A DNA stretch of 64,000 nucleotides from Streptomyces sp. NBC_00557 (GCF_036345995.1 NZ_CP107796.1:7254001-7318000); one strand, 5' to 3'. Positions 16,160 through 24,679 are shown, counted from the first letter of the stretch. Made by a program: numbers and translations. Notes: generated from the letters alone by a model not told the origin.

Positions 16160-16268
16160 GATTGGGGGCGTCGTACGGGCCTCCGAGCGCGCTCCGCCGT
16201 CGGATACAGGTCGGTTAATGCTTGCTCACGAGCTGGTTGCCGGGGAATGAGCGGTCCATGATGGCCCC

Positions 16269-16664
16269 ATGACGTTGGCCTCGCGTGCGCTCGCGCAACT
16301 GGCGACCTGGCCCGACCTGAGCCGGGCGGTCCCGAGCTGCGGCCTGGGACAGGCGGTGAGTTCGGCCCGGGGCGAGATCGCCCACTTCCACTCGGACCGG
16401 GATGTCGACCTGCGGCTGACCGACCGGGCGATCCGCCGGTTCGCCAAGGACCTCCGGGACGCCGGGGCGATCAGGATCGTGCCCGGCTCGCAGTGGGTGA
16501 CCCTGCGCCTCGACGCGTCGAGCGACGTCGATCTGCTGCTGACCCTGGTGAGCGTGGCGCTCCAGGCCCAGCAGACCTCGCCCGACCCGCTCGACCGGCC
16601 GCCGGCGGGCTGCAACGACCAGCGCGGCGCGGGTTTCGTGAAGGCGGACCTCGGCGGCGTCTGA
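16269..16664 (+). CDS. Luciferase-like domain protein (DUF5519 type)
   Basis: 131 residues from ATG 16269. The pattern IAHFHSDRDVDLRLTDRAIR, then IRIVPGSQWVTLRLDA and VSVALQAQQ, is the small domain that databases call luciferase family protein (DUF5519). The name derives from a domain in dinoflagellate-type luciferase and does not imply light production. The His-rich HFHSDRDVDLHL-like segment is conserved in the family. The role is unknown; it is monocistronic and close to a convergent DeoR regulator. Confidence 0.75.
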   Translation: MTLASRALAQLATWPDLSRAVPSCGLGQAVSSARGEIAHFHSDRDVDLRLTDRAIRRFAKDLRDAGAIRIVPGSQWVTLRLDASSDVDLLLTLVSVALQAQQTSPDPLDRPPAGCNDQRGAGFVKADLGGV

Positions 16665-16679
16665 GCCCGGGACCGCGAC

Positions 16680-16768
16680 GCGCCGCCCCCGTCCGAGCCC
16701 GAGCCGAGGACCGCGACGCGCCGACGCGTCTGCGCCGAGGATCACGGCGCGCCGCCCCCGTCCGAGCC
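16680..16768. repeat. Short direct repeats in intergenic region
   Basis: A 20-bp sequence beginning GCGCCGCCCCCGTCCGAGCC is present at 16680-16699 and again at 16749-16768, with partial copies of GACCGCGACGCGCCG before and between them. It looks like an imperfect tandem duplication about 69 bp long between the convergent luciferase-like and DeoR genes. Confidence 0.6.
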
Positions 16769-16800
16769 GGGCACGGCGACGGGCCGCCGGCCGTGAGCGG

Positions 16801-17580
16801 TCACATGGTGACGACCCGGACGCCCGCCTCCTCGAAGCGGCGTACCGTCTCCGGCTCCGCCGCCGTGTCCGTCACCAGCGTGTCCACCAGCTCCGTGTCG
16901 CAGATCCGGGCGAACGCGCGCCGGCCCAGCTTGCTGGAGTCCGCCGCGACCACCACCCGCTCGGCACGCCGGCACAGCAGCCGGTTGATCGCGGCCTCCG
17001 CCTCGTCATGGGCCGCCGCGCCGTGCGTGACGTCGAAGGCGACGACGCCGAGCACCGCCACGTCGAGCGTGATCTGCCCGAGCACCCCGTCCGCGAGCGG
17101 GCCGATGAGCTCGTACGACTGCGGGCGGGCCACCCCACCCGTCACCACGATCTTGAACTGGGGCCGTACGGCCAGCTCGTTGGCGATGTTGAGCGCGTTC
17201 GTGACGACCGTCAGGGCGGGCGACCCGGTGGCCAGATCGCCGCGCACGGCCAGGGCGCGGGCCACCTCCGTGGTGGTCGTGCCGCCGGTCAGCCCCACCG
17301 CCTCGCCGGGGGCGACGAGTTCGGCGACGGCCTTGGCGATGCGCTGCTTCTCCGAGGCGCGGCGGGCCGTCTTGTAGCGCAACGGGAGTTCGTACGACAC
17401 CCCGTGCACCACCGCTCCGCCCCGGGTGCGCACCAGCATCTGCTGCTCGGCGAGCCGGTCGAAGTCCCGGCGGATCGTCGCCGCCGACACCTCCAGCTCG
17501 GCCGCCGCCTCCTCGACCTCCAGCCGGCCGCGCTCCACGAGCAGTTCCAGCAGCGCCTTCCAGCGGGCGTCCCGGGACAT
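16801..17580 (-). CDS. DeoR/GlpR family regulator (AgaR-like)
   Basis: 259 residues from ATG 17580. The N-terminal HTH_DeoR includes VEEAAAELEVSAATIRRDFD, and the ligand domain starts with the hallmark GLTGGTTTTEVARAL followed by TVVTNALNIANELA. Such proteins sense a sugar phosphate through the isomerase-like C-terminal domain. It is divergent from a SIS-domain sugar isomerase and a class II aldolase, with TTGATTG-like repeats in the promoter, so it is very likely their repressor. The inducer is presumably the phosphorylated sugar or its aldolase substrate. Confidence 0.93.
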   Translation of the reverse strand: MSRDARWKALLELLVERGRLEVEEAAAELEVSAATIRRDFDRLAEQQMLVRTRGGAVVHGVSYELPLRYKTARRASEKQRIAKAVAELVAPGEAVGLTGGTTTTEVARALAVRGDLATGSPALTVVTNALNIANELAVRPQFKIVVTGGVARPQSYELIGPLADGVLGQITLDVAVLGVVAFDVTHGAAAHDEAEAAINRLLCRRAERVVVAADSSKLGRRAFARICDTELVDTLVTDTAAEPETVRRFEEAGVRVVTM

Positions 17581-17638
17581 CCGCAGCCTCCGTTCCGATG
17601 TGCTCCCGGTGACCCTAGCGCACCGTACTCTGCGGTCG

Positions 17639-17686
17639 ATTGCTTGATTGTGCTTGAAAGCTCGCTATATCTTGCAGGAACAATCA
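17639..17686. promoter_or_regulatory. Candidate DeoR operators
   Basis: The A/T-rich promoter contains a direct repeat GCTTGATTGT/GCTTGAAAGC at 17642-17661, spaced exactly 10 bp, preceded by ATT. TGATTG at 17646-17651 is also inverted as CAATCA at 17681-17686. Tandem TGATTG-type motifs are classic for DeoR/GlpR/AgaR regulators, and these lie between the regulator and the SIS gene. Confidence 0.6.
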
Positions 17687-17704
17687 GCTAGGGGGGGGAT
17701 GGCC

Positions 17705-18586
17705 ATGAGCCATGTCGAGAACGAGCTGAACAGCCAGCCCGAGTGCTGGATGCGGGCAGCCGAGCAGGCCGGGCGGTACCGGGACGCGCTGCCGGCGCCG
17801 GGGGAGCGGGTCGCGATCGTGGGCTGCGGGACGTCGTACTTCATGGCACAGGCGGCCGCGGCGCTGCGCGAGGGCGCGGGCAGGGGCGAGACCGACGCGT
17901 TCGCGGCCTCCGAGTTCCCGTACGGGCGGCCGTACGACCGGGTCGTGGCCCTCACCCGGTCCGGAACCACCACCGAAGTGCTCGGCCTGCTGGCGGAGTT
18001 GAGGGGCCGGACGCGGACCACGGCCGTCACCGGCGACCCGGACACCCCGGTGGCCTCGGCCGCCGACGACCTCGTCGTGCTGGACTTCGCCGACGAACGC
18101 TCCGTCGTGCAGACCCGGTTCGCCACCACCGCCCTCACCCTCCTGCGCGCCCACCTCGGCCTGCACACCGACTCCGTCGTCGCCGACGCGCGCACGGCCC
18201 TCACCACTCCTCTTCCCGACGGGCTGGCCGACTGCAGCCAGTTCACCTTCCTCGGGCGCGGCTGGACCGTCGGGCTCGCGAGCGAGGCCGCGCTGAAGAT
18301 GCGGGAGGCCTCGCTGTCCTGGACCGAGGCGTACCCGGCGATGGAGTACCGGCACGGCCCCATCAGCATCACCACCGCGGGCACCGCCACCTGGATGCTC
18401 GGCGAGGCGCCCGAGGGGCTCGCCCGGCAGGTCCGCGCCACCGGCGGACTGTGGATCGACGGCACGCTCGACCCGCTGGCCGAACTCGTCCGGGTGCAGC
18501 GGCTCGCGGTCGCCGTCGCCGCCGCCCGCGGCCTCGACCCCGACCGGCCGCGCCACCTCACCCGCTCGGTGATCCTCGCCCCCTGA
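17705..18586 (+). CDS. SIS-domain sugar-phosphate isomerase/deaminase-like protein
   Basis: 293 residues. ATG 17705 is preferred because the GGGGGGGG ribosome site is about six bases away, whereas ATG 17699 touches it. Two SIS repeats are visible: VAIVGCGTSYFMAQ with LTRSGTTTEVLG, and LGRGWTVGLASEAALKMRE, with AMEYRHGPIS near the end. This is the arrangement of the GlmS isomerase half and AgaS. It likely isomerises or deaminates a phosphorylated aminosugar. The class II aldolase follows 31 bp downstream and a DeoR repressor is divergent, giving a small aminosugar catabolic unit without a recognisable kinase in the window. Confidence 0.85.
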   Translation: MSHVENELNSQPECWMRAAEQAGRYRDALPAPGERVAIVGCGTSYFMAQAAAALREGAGRGETDAFAASEFPYGRPYDRVVALTRSGTTTEVLGLLAELRGRTRTTAVTGDPDTPVASAADDLVVLDFADERSVVQTRFATTALTLLRAHLGLHTDSVVADARTALTTPLPDGLADCSQFTFLGRGWTVGLASEAALKMREASLSWTEAYPAMEYRHGPISITTAGTATWMLGEAPEGLARQVRATGGLWIDGTLDPLAELVRVQRLAVAVAAARGLDPDRPRHLTRSVILAP

Positions 18587-18617
18587 CACCCGGCCCGCAC
18601 CCGGAAGGACACCCGCC

Positions 18618-19475
18618 GTGCCGCTCGCGTCCACCGGCGACCTGGTCACCGCGGCCGCCGCCCGCGGATCCGCCGTCGCCGCGTTCAACGTCATCACCCT
18701 CGAACACACCGAGGCCGTCATCGCCGGCGCCGAGTCGGCCGGCGCGCCCGTCGTGCTGCAGGTCAGCGAGAACGCCGTCAGGTTCCGCTACGGTCGGCTG
18801 CTGCCGCTGGCCCGGGCCGCCGTCGCCGCCGCCGAACGCGCCGCCGTGCCCGTCGCCCTGCACCTCGACCACGTGCAGAGCGAGCACCTGCTGCGCCAGG
18901 CGCCCGACGCCGGGTTCAGCTCCGTGATGTACGACGCGGCCCGGCTGCCGTACGCCGACAACCTCCTCGCCACCCGGGCCGCCGTCGACTGGGCGCATGC
19001 CCAAGGGATCTGGATCGAGGCCGAGCTGGGCCAGATCGGCGGCAAGGACGGCCGGCCCCCGCTGGACGCGCACGCGCCGGGCGCCCGCACCGACCCGGAC
19101 CAGGCCCGCGACTTCGTGGCCGGCACCGGCGTCGACGCGCTCGCCGTCGCCGTCGGCAGCGTGCACGCGATGACCACCCGCACCGCCGCCCTCGACCACG
19201 CCCTGATCAAACGGCTGTCCGCCGCGCTGCCCGTCCCGCTCGTCCTGCACGGCTCCTCCGGCGTCCCGGACGACGGGCTGACCGCCGCGGTCGCCGGCGG
19301 CATCGCCAAGGTCAACGTCGGCACCGCCCTCAACGCGGCCATGACAGGCGCGATCCGGGACTTCCTCGCGGCTCACCCGGAGGCCGTCGACTCCCGCACG
19401 TACCTCGGCGTGGGACGGGAGGCGATGGCACGCGAGGTGCGCCGGATCATCGGCGTCCTGTCCCGGGCGGCCTAA
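18618..19475 (+). CDS. Class II ketose-bisphosphate aldolase (GatY/KbaY-like)
   Basis: 285 residues from GTG 18618. Zinc ligands and active site are recognisable: VALHLDHVQS (His and catalytic Asp), WIEAELGQIGG (Glu), VAVGSVHAM (His) and LVLHGSSGVPD (His), followed by INVGT-like KVNVGTAL for phosphate binding. It is the size of tagatose-1,6-bisphosphate or fructose-1,6-bisphosphate aldolase of the GatY/KbaY/FbaA group. Together with the SIS protein it suggests cleavage of a tagatose-type bisphosphate from galactosamine or a related sugar; the exact substrate is inferred. Its last four bases overlap the convergent methyltransferase gene. Confidence 0.9.
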   Translation: MPLASTGDLVTAAAARGSAVAAFNVITLEHTEAVIAGAESAGAPVVLQVSENAVRFRYGRLLPLARAAVAAAERAAVPVALHLDHVQSEHLLRQAPDAGFSSVMYDAARLPYADNLLATRAAVDWAHAQGIWIEAELGQIGGKDGRPPLDAHAPGARTDPDQARDFVAGTGVDALAVAVGSVHAMTTRTAALDHALIKRLSAALPVPLVLHGSSGVPDDGLTAAVAGGIAKVNVGTALNAAMTGAIRDFLAAHPEAVDSRTYLGVGREAMAREVRRIIGVLSRAA

Positions 19476-20617
19476 CCCTTCTTGACCGCCCTCAGCACCA
19501 CGAACTTCGGGTCGGAGGCCACCACTTCACTGTTCCCGAACAACCGCCTCAGCTTCACGTGGTAGCCGAGGTGCCGGTTCCCGATCACCCACAGCTCGCC
19601 TCCCGGCCGCAGCGAGCGCCGCGCCCCCGTGAACATCCGCCACGCCGTCGCGTCGGTCGTGGCCTGGTGGGAGTGGAACGGCGGGTTGTTCAGCACCAGG
19701 TCCACGCTGCCCGGCGCCACCCCGGCCAGTCCGTCGCCGACCCGGAACTCGGCGTGCCCCGGCACCCCGTTGGCCTTGTACGTCGCCTCCGCCGAGGCCA
19801 CCGCCTGGAAGGACTCGTCCACGAACAGCACCTCGGCGGACGGGTCCGCGAGGGCCACCGCCGTACCGACGACGCCGTTGCCGCAGCCCAGGTCCACCAC
19901 GCGGCCCGCGCCCGGCTCGGGCAGGTGCCGGAGGAAGAAGCGGGTGCCGATGTCGAGCCGGTCGGCGCAGAAGACGCCCGCGTGGTTGACGACCGTGCGG
20001 CCCGACATCACGCCGACGCCGTCCGGGAGGGCGTAGCGGTACGGCCACGGGTTCGCGGGCCGCTCCAGCGCCGGGTCAGGGGTGCAGAAGACCAGCCGCG
20101 CCTTCTGCCGCGCCAGCGAGGTCCGGGTCGGGCCGAGGACGCGCTCGAACAGCCGGAGCGTGGAGGTGTGGATCTCCTTCACCATCCCGGTGCCCACGAC
20201 GACCGTGCCCGCGTGCACGGCCGGCGCCAGCCGCAGCAGCTGGTCCTCCAGCAGGGCCAGGCTCTTCGGCACCCGCACCAGCAGCACGTCCACCCGCTCC
20301 GGCGGCGGGTCCTGCGTGGTCAGCAGCGGCACCGCCCCGGGCTCCACCCCGGCCCGCGCCAGATTCGCCCGGGTCGCCTCCTGGGTCAGGAACGAGTCGG
20401 TGATCTGCGCCGGCCGGTGCTCCGCGAGCGCCGTGGCCAGCGCGCCCCAGCGGTCCCCGACCACCACGACGGAGCCGGTGAGCGGCACCCCCTCCTCGGC
20501 CAGATGCCGCAGCAGGTACGCGTCGGCGGAGTCCCAGGCGCGCAGCCGGTCGCGCGGGTCCTCGGGGAAGCGGGCCAGCTCGACCTCGCCCCACGGTGTC
20601 GTCATACGGTCGCTCAT
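19472..20617 (-). CDS. rlmG: RlmG/RsmC-like rRNA guanine-N2 methyltransferase
   Basis: 381 residues from ATG 20617. An N-terminal degenerate methyltransferase-like domain (VVVVGDRWGALATALAEHRP) is followed by the active C-terminal one with the SAM motif VVDLGCGNGVVGTAVAL and the catalytic VLNNPPFHSH. The two-domain build and NPPFH motif fit 16S/23S rRNA small-methyltransferases (RsmC, RlmG). In E. coli RlmG methylates G1835 of 23S rRNA; which guanine is modified here cannot be told from sequence. The 3' end overlaps the convergent aldolase by four bases. Confidence 0.85.
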   Translation of the reverse strand: MSDRMTTPWGEVELARFPEDPRDRLRAWDSADAYLLRHLAEEGVPLTGSVVVVGDRWGALATALAEHRPAQITDSFLTQEATRANLARAGVEPGAVPLLTTQDPPPERVDVLLVRVPKSLALLEDQLLRLAPAVHAGTVVVGTGMVKEIHTSTLRLFERVLGPTRTSLARQKARLVFCTPDPALERPANPWPYRYALPDGVGVMSGRTVVNHAGVFCADRLDIGTRFFLRHLPEPGAGRVVDLGCGNGVVGTAVALADPSAEVLFVDESFQAVASAEATYKANGVPGHAEFRVGDGLAGVAPGSVDLVLNNPPFHSHQATTDATAWRMFTGARRSLRPGGELWVIGNRHLGYHVKLRRLFGNSEVVASDPKFVVLRAVKKG

Positions 20618-20672
20618 CGTGCCCCCAGGCTAGCGGAGCCGCAGCTCAGGGGTGGTGGGGCAGGATGGGGGC

Positions 20673-21317
20673 ATGGAAGACGAGCTGTTCGCCCGGGAGC
20701 GCGCCGAGGTCGCGCCGGGCGCCGTGCACGTCCCGGACTGGCTGGACGCCGGCGCGCAGCGCGACCTGCTCGCCGCCTGCCGCCGGTGGGCGCGGCCACC
20801 GGCCGGACTGCGCCCGGTCCGCACCCCGGGCGGCGGCACGATGAGCGCGCGGCAGGTCTGCCTGGGCTGGCACTGGTACCCGTACGCCTACGCCCGCACG
20901 GCCGTCGACGGCGACGGCGCCCCCGTGAAGCCCTTCCCCGGCTGGCTCGGCGAGCTGGGCCGCCGCGCCGCCGTCGCCGCGCTGGGACCGCAGCCGCCGT
21001 ACACGTACGACATCGCACTGATCAACTTCTACGACGGCGATGCCCGCATGGGCATGCACCGCGACAGCGACGAGAGGGCGGACGCGCCGGTGGTGTCGCT
21101 GAGCCTGGGCGACACCTGTGTCTTCCGGTTCGGGAACACCGCGACGCGCTCCAGGCCCTACACGGACATCGAGCTGCGCAGCGGCGACCTGTTCGTGTTC
21201 GGCGGGCCGTCGCGGTCGGCCTACCACGGGGTCCCGCGGGTGTACGCGGGCACCGCCCCGGACGGGCTGGGCCTGTCCGGACGTCTGAACATCACGCTTC
21301 GGGTCAGCGGCCGGTAG
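20673..21317 (+). CDS. alkB: AlkB-like Fe(II)/2-oxoglutarate dioxygenase
   Basis: 214 residues from ATG 20673. The iron facial triad is visible as HRD in GMHRDSDE and the distal His in YHGVPRVY, and the 2-oxoglutarate-binding arginines are in GRLNITLRVSGR. The substrate-lid motif YDIALINFYDGDARMG matches AlkB (cf. NCYxPGAKMSLH). AlkB proteins demethylate alkylated bases in DNA or RNA. It is transcribed divergently from the rRNA methyltransferase across 55 bp; that pairing may be coincidental. Confidence 0.92.
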   Translation: MEDELFARERAEVAPGAVHVPDWLDAGAQRDLLAACRRWARPPAGLRPVRTPGGGTMSARQVCLGWHWYPYAYARTAVDGDGAPVKPFPGWLGELGRRAAVAALGPQPPYTYDIALINFYDGDARMGMHRDSDERADAPVVSLSLGDTCVFRFGNTATRSRPYTDIELRSGDLFVFGGPSRSAYHGVPRVYAGTAPDGLGLSGRLNITLRVSGR

Positions 21318-21353
21318 CAGGCCGCACCTGCGGATCATGGGAGACTCCCCCAC

Positions 21354-22592
21354 ATGAGCGGCAACGCGGATCCCCGGACGGCGGGGGAGAGGACCACCTC
21401 GAGAGCGCGGCTGGACCGGGGGCGCGGCGCCCTGGGCCCCGCGCTGGAGCTGGTGCACACCGGGCGGGCGCCGACCCGCGCCGTGCTCACCGCGGAACTC
21501 GGCGTCACCCGGGCCACCGCGGGAGCCGTGGCCGCCGAGCTGGAGGCGCTCGGCCTGATCCGGGTGGACGCCCGGCCGGGTGCCGCGGCCCGTTCCCAGG
21601 GCCGCCCCTCGCACCGGCTCCAGGTCGCCGAGGACGGCCCGGTGGCGCTCGCCGCCCAGGTCCACGCCGATGGCTTCCGGGCCGCGCTGGTCGGTCTCGG
21701 CGGGCGGATCGTGGCGACCGCGCCCGGCTGCGAGACCGTCGAGGCCGACCCGGCGAAGGTGCTCGGCTCGGTCGTCGAGGCGGGCGCCGAGCTGCTGCGC
21801 ACGACCGGCCGCCGCTGCGTCGGCGCCGGCCTCGCCGTACCGTCCGCCGTGGCCGAGCCCGACGGTCTCGCCCTCAACCCGCTGCACCTGGCGTGGCCCG
21901 TCGGCGCCCCGGTCCGGCGCATCTTCGCCGAGCGGGTGCGCGAGGCCGGCATCACCGGCCCGGCGTTCGCCGGCAACGACGTCAACCTCGCCGCGCTCGC
22001 CGAACACCGGCACGGCGCGGGGCGGGGCGCCCGGGACCTGCTGTGCGTGGCCACCGGGCACCGGGGGGTCGGCGGCGCGCTGGTGCTGGACGGCCGCCTG
22101 CACACCGGCAGTTCGGGGCTCGCCCTGGAGGTCGGCCACCTCACCGTCAACCCCGAGGGCCGGCCCTGCCACTGCGGCAGCCGCGGCTGCCTGGACGTCG
22201 AGGCCGACCCGCTGGCCCTGCTGGTGGAGGCCGGCCGTGAGCCGGGTCCCGAGGTGTCCCTGCTCCAGCAGGCCAACGACCTGCTGCGCACCCAGTACGA
22301 CGACCCCGCCGTCCGCCGGGCCACCGAGGCGCTGATCGACCGGCTGGGCCTGGGCCTGGCCGGACTCGTGAACATCCTCAACCCCGACCGCATCATCCTC
22401 GGCGGCCTGCACCGCACTCTCCTGGACGCCGACCCGGAACGGCTGCGCGCCGTCGTCGCCGACCGCAGCCTGTGGGGGCAGAGCGGCGGAGTGCCGATCC
22501 TGCCCTGCACGCTCGACCACAACAGCCTCGTCGGAGCGGCGGAACTGGCCTGGCAGCCGGTCCTGGACGACCCGCTGACGGCACTGCGCTGA
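21354..22592 (+). CDS. ROK family transcriptional regulator
   Basis: 412 residues from ATG 21354. The N-terminal winged HTH is at about residues 40-75 (TRAVLTAELGVTRATAGAVA), followed by the ROK fold. The ROK zinc motif is intact (EGRPCHCGSRGCLDVEAD), preceded by LALEVGHLTVNP. The ATP-binding glycine loop is replaced by VATGHRGVGGALVLDG, close to the family pattern. Such proteins are sugar-responsive repressors of the NagC/XylR type. No adjacent sugar operon is apparent downstream; the SIS/aldolase unit is 2 kb away and controlled by its own DeoR protein. Confidence 0.9.
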   Translation: MSGNADPRTAGERTTSRARLDRGRGALGPALELVHTGRAPTRAVLTAELGVTRATAGAVAAELEALGLIRVDARPGAAARSQGRPSHRLQVAEDGPVALAAQVHADGFRAALVGLGGRIVATAPGCETVEADPAKVLGSVVEAGAELLRTTGRRCVGAGLAVPSAVAEPDGLALNPLHLAWPVGAPVRRIFAERVREAGITGPAFAGNDVNLAALAEHRHGAGRGARDLLCVATGHRGVGGALVLDGRLHTGSSGLALEVGHLTVNPEGRPCHCGSRGCLDVEADPLALLVEAGREPGPEVSLLQQANDLLRTQYDDPAVRRATEALIDRLGLGLAGLVNILNPDRIILGGLHRTLLDADPERLRAVVADRSLWGQSGGVPILPCTLDHNSLVGAAELAWQPVLDDPLTALR

Positions 22593-22699
22593 CGGCTCTC
22601 CCTCCCCAACTTCCCTTCACGGCAAGGGAGTCGGATGCCCGGCGGGGGCCTGGCACGGTACCGTTGCCGGCAGGGAAGCGCGGGGAGGGCAGGGGCGGC

Positions 22700-23170
22700 A
22701 TGTCGGTGGAAGCGGTGAGCACTTTCGTGGCCGCGCTCGCTCTGGGAGTCTCCGCGTGGTCGGTGCTGTATCTGGCCAGGCAGACGAAAGCCGCCGCGGA
22801 GCAGACCAGGACGAGCAATGCGGTGGCTGCCGTCTCCGCGAACGACATGGTGCTGCGGGCACTGCGGGAAGTGCACGTGCTGATGCTCGAACGGCCCGGC
22901 TCGCGCGCGTACTTCTACGGCGGCAAGCCGCTGCCCGAACAGCCCGGGCAACAGGACGAGATCATCACCATCGCCGAGATGCTGGCCGACGTCATGAGCA
23001 GCGGGGTGCACGTCCACGAGACGGTACCGGACAGCACCAGCGCCGAGCCCTGGGCCGACTACTGCCGGCACGTTCTCGAGAACAGTCACGTCATGAGCGA
23101 CCTGGTACGGGCACACCCGGCGTGGTGGCCCAACCTCGTCGCCCTGCTCCCGGCGGAACCATTGTCGTAA
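22700..23170 (+). CDS. Membrane-anchored protein of unknown function
   Basis: 156 residues from ATG 22700, preceded by a purine-rich ribosome site. One N-terminal membrane helix (FVAALALGVSAWSVLYLA) is followed by a cytoplasmic helical domain beginning RQTKAAAEQTRTSNAVAAVS and ending VRAHPAWWPNLVALL. The layout resembles DUF6082-type actinobacterial proteins, but I cannot confirm the family. It lies 107 bp after the ROK gene in the same direction, with no sequence clue to partner or substrate. Confidence 0.65.
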   Translation: MSVEAVSTFVAALALGVSAWSVLYLARQTKAAAEQTRTSNAVAAVSANDMVLRALREVHVLMLERPGSRAYFYGGKPLPEQPGQQDEIITIAEMLADVMSSGVHVHETVPDSTSAEPWADYCRHVLENSHVMSDLVRAHPAWWPNLVALLPAEPLS

Positions 23171-23175
23171 GCCGG

Positions 23176-23304
23176 TCACGGACCGGCTGACCGGCGAGGC
23201 CGGGGGACCAGCTCGCCGCCGCAGTCGGGACAGATCCGGCCCAGGGCCTCGCCGCACGCCTCGCAGAACGTGCACTCGTACGAGCAGATCCGGGGCGGCG
23301 CGTA
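23176..23304 (-). pseudogene. DUF1272 zinc-ribbon fragment, no start codon in frame
   Basis: The minus-strand frame ending at the TGA at 23178-23176 reads RICSYECTFCEACGEALGRI, then CPDCGGELVPRPRRSAGP. This is the conserved C-terminal half of DUF1272 proteins with two CxxC pairs. Its upstream part, which should carry the first CxxC and a start, is absent: back to a stop near 23435 the frame has no ATG, GTG, TTG or CTG. A different frame, starting at a GTG overlapping the DUF4865 stop, is open here (VVSRARTVLGDIRPLLRRL...). Either a frameshift fuses the two or this is a truncated relic. Confidence 0.6.
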
Positions 23305-23433
23305 CCGCGAACGCCCGCCCGGAATGCTCGGAGAGGATGCGTCCCACCAGGTCCGCGCCCAGTTCGGCCGCCGGCCGCTGCCGCAGCCGGCGCAGCAGTG
23401 GCCTGATGTCGCCGAGGACCGTACGCGCCCGGC

Positions 23434-24018
23434 TCACCACTGCCGCCCCCGCCGGAGCCGGTCCCGGCCGGGCGCGGACAGGTGCAGGACCTGGAAGAGG
23501 TCACCGTCGGCGCCGGGCGCATCGTGCTCCCAGAGCGAGAAGTGCACCAGCTCCCACGTGCGCGTGTCCACGGCCGCCGCGGCGAGGACCGCGCCGTCCT
23601 GTGCCGCGAGCCGTCCCGCCTCGGCCGCCGCGTCGCTCATGAAGGCCGCCAACTCCACGCCGTCCGGGACCGGTTGGCGGCGCCGCACGGCGAACCGTGG
23701 CGCCGACCCGCTCGCGGCGCCCTCCTCGAACGCCAGGCCCGTCCACTGCCGGACCGCCGGCCGCCCGAAGTCGTTCACCGGCCCCTGGAAGGCCCCTCCC
23801 CACAGGAAGCCGTTCATGCCCTCCATGGTGTTCCACAGGTAGAACGGCCCGTACTGGTTCACCGGCGAGCCGTGCACCCCGCGCTCGCGCAGCAGATACG
23901 TCTTGACGCCGAGCCCCTCCCAGTCGTCCAGCAGATGCCCCACCCGGGCGACGCGGGAGCGGATGACGCCCATGTCGTAGTCGGCGGGCAGGGTGAACTC
24001 GTACTGCATGGCGTGCAT
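23434..24018 (-). CDS. DUF4865 family protein
   Basis: 194 residues from ATG 24018, with GAGAGGA about eight bases upstream. The sequence MHAMQYEFTLPADYDMGVIR and the later GSPVNQYGPFYLWNTMEGMN and GFLWGGAFQGPVNDFGRP are the recurring pattern of the DUF4865 family, which ends here in ...RGRQW like its relatives. Its function is not established; the size and ferredoxin-like pattern suggest a dimeric alpha-beta barrel oxygenase-type fold, which is inference. It lies 55 bp from the upstream TetR gene on the same strand, and the DUF1272 fragment follows it. Confidence 0.8.
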   Translation of the reverse strand: MHAMQYEFTLPADYDMGVIRSRVARVGHLLDDWEGLGVKTYLLRERGVHGSPVNQYGPFYLWNTMEGMNGFLWGGAFQGPVNDFGRPAVRQWTGLAFEEGAASGSAPRFAVRRRQPVPDGVELAAFMSDAAAEAGRLAAQDGAVLAAAAVDTRTWELVHFSLWEHDAPGADGDLFQVLHLSAPGRDRLRRGRQW

Positions 24019-24073
24019 GCCCCGGTCCTCTCTCGGGTTCGCGGATCACTGCTCGGGTGCGGGATCTCGCGTC

Positions 24074-24673
24074 TCAGGCGCGGTGGTCCGCCACGGGCGT
24101 GTGGTGTCCGGGAGTCCGGGGCGCCAGCAGAGCGAGCAGACCGCGGACGCCGGCGTCGAAGGCGGCGGGGGAACCGGAGGCGCGGGCGAGGACATAGCCG
24201 CCCTGCACGGTCGCGAGGACGGCGGCGGCGATCTCCTCGCCGTCCAGCGACGGCGCGAACTGGCCCTGGCGCTTGCCCTCTTCGACGATCCCGGCGATCC
24301 GCTGCCGGATCCAGGCGAGCGTCGCGTCCACCGGCGCGCGCAGCTCGTCGTCGGCCATCACGTCCGGGTCCATGGTCAGCCGGCCGACCGGGCAGCCCCG
24401 CAGCACGTCACGCTCGCGCCGCAGATACGCCTCGATGCGCTCGTACGGCGTGCCCGGACCGCCGAGGGCCCGCTCGGCGGCCTCGCGCAGCTCGTGCGCC
24501 GTCCGGCGGATCGCCGCCAGGGCGAGGTCCGGCTTGCCCTTGAAGTGGTGGTACATGCTGCCCTGTCCGGCGCCGGCGCGCTCGAGGATCGCCTTGGGGC
24601 TCGTGCCCACGTACCCGCGCTCCCACAGCAGCTCGCGGGTGGACTCGATCAGTCGTTCCGGGGTGCTCCTCAT
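24074..24673 (-). CDS. TetR/AcrR family regulator
   Basis: 199 residues from ATG 24673. The HTH domain is RLIESTRELLWERGYVGTSP, followed by KAILERAGAGQGSMYHHFKG and KPDLALAAI. The C-terminal half (RGCPVGRLTMDPDVMADDEL) places it near the AcrR/YcdC-like group with the conserved CPVG-type motif seen in regulators of detoxification genes. A near-perfect 24-bp dyad immediately upstream is its likely operator. It is divergent from the SHOCT/ABC transporter operon and in line with DUF4865, so it could control either or both. Confidence 0.92.
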   Translation of the reverse strand: MRSTPERLIESTRELLWERGYVGTSPKAILERAGAGQGSMYHHFKGKPDLALAAIRRTAHELREAAERALGGPGTPYERIEAYLRRERDVLRGCPVGRLTMDPDVMADDELRAPVDATLAWIRQRIAGIVEEGKRQGQFAPSLDGEEIAAAVLATVQGGYVLARASGSPAAFDAGVRGLLALLAPRTPGHHTPVADHRA

Positions 24674-24679
24674 GATCCC

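Noticed and set aside
16269..16664. Bioluminescence function for the luciferase-like domain gene
   Set aside because: The label comes from a small shared domain; no flavin-luciferase fold or lux partner genes are present.
19559..22240. 893-codon plus-strand frame
   Set aside because: It lies antisense to the rRNA methyltransferase and out of frame with the AlkB and ROK genes, has Arg/Gly/His-rich composition and no motif.
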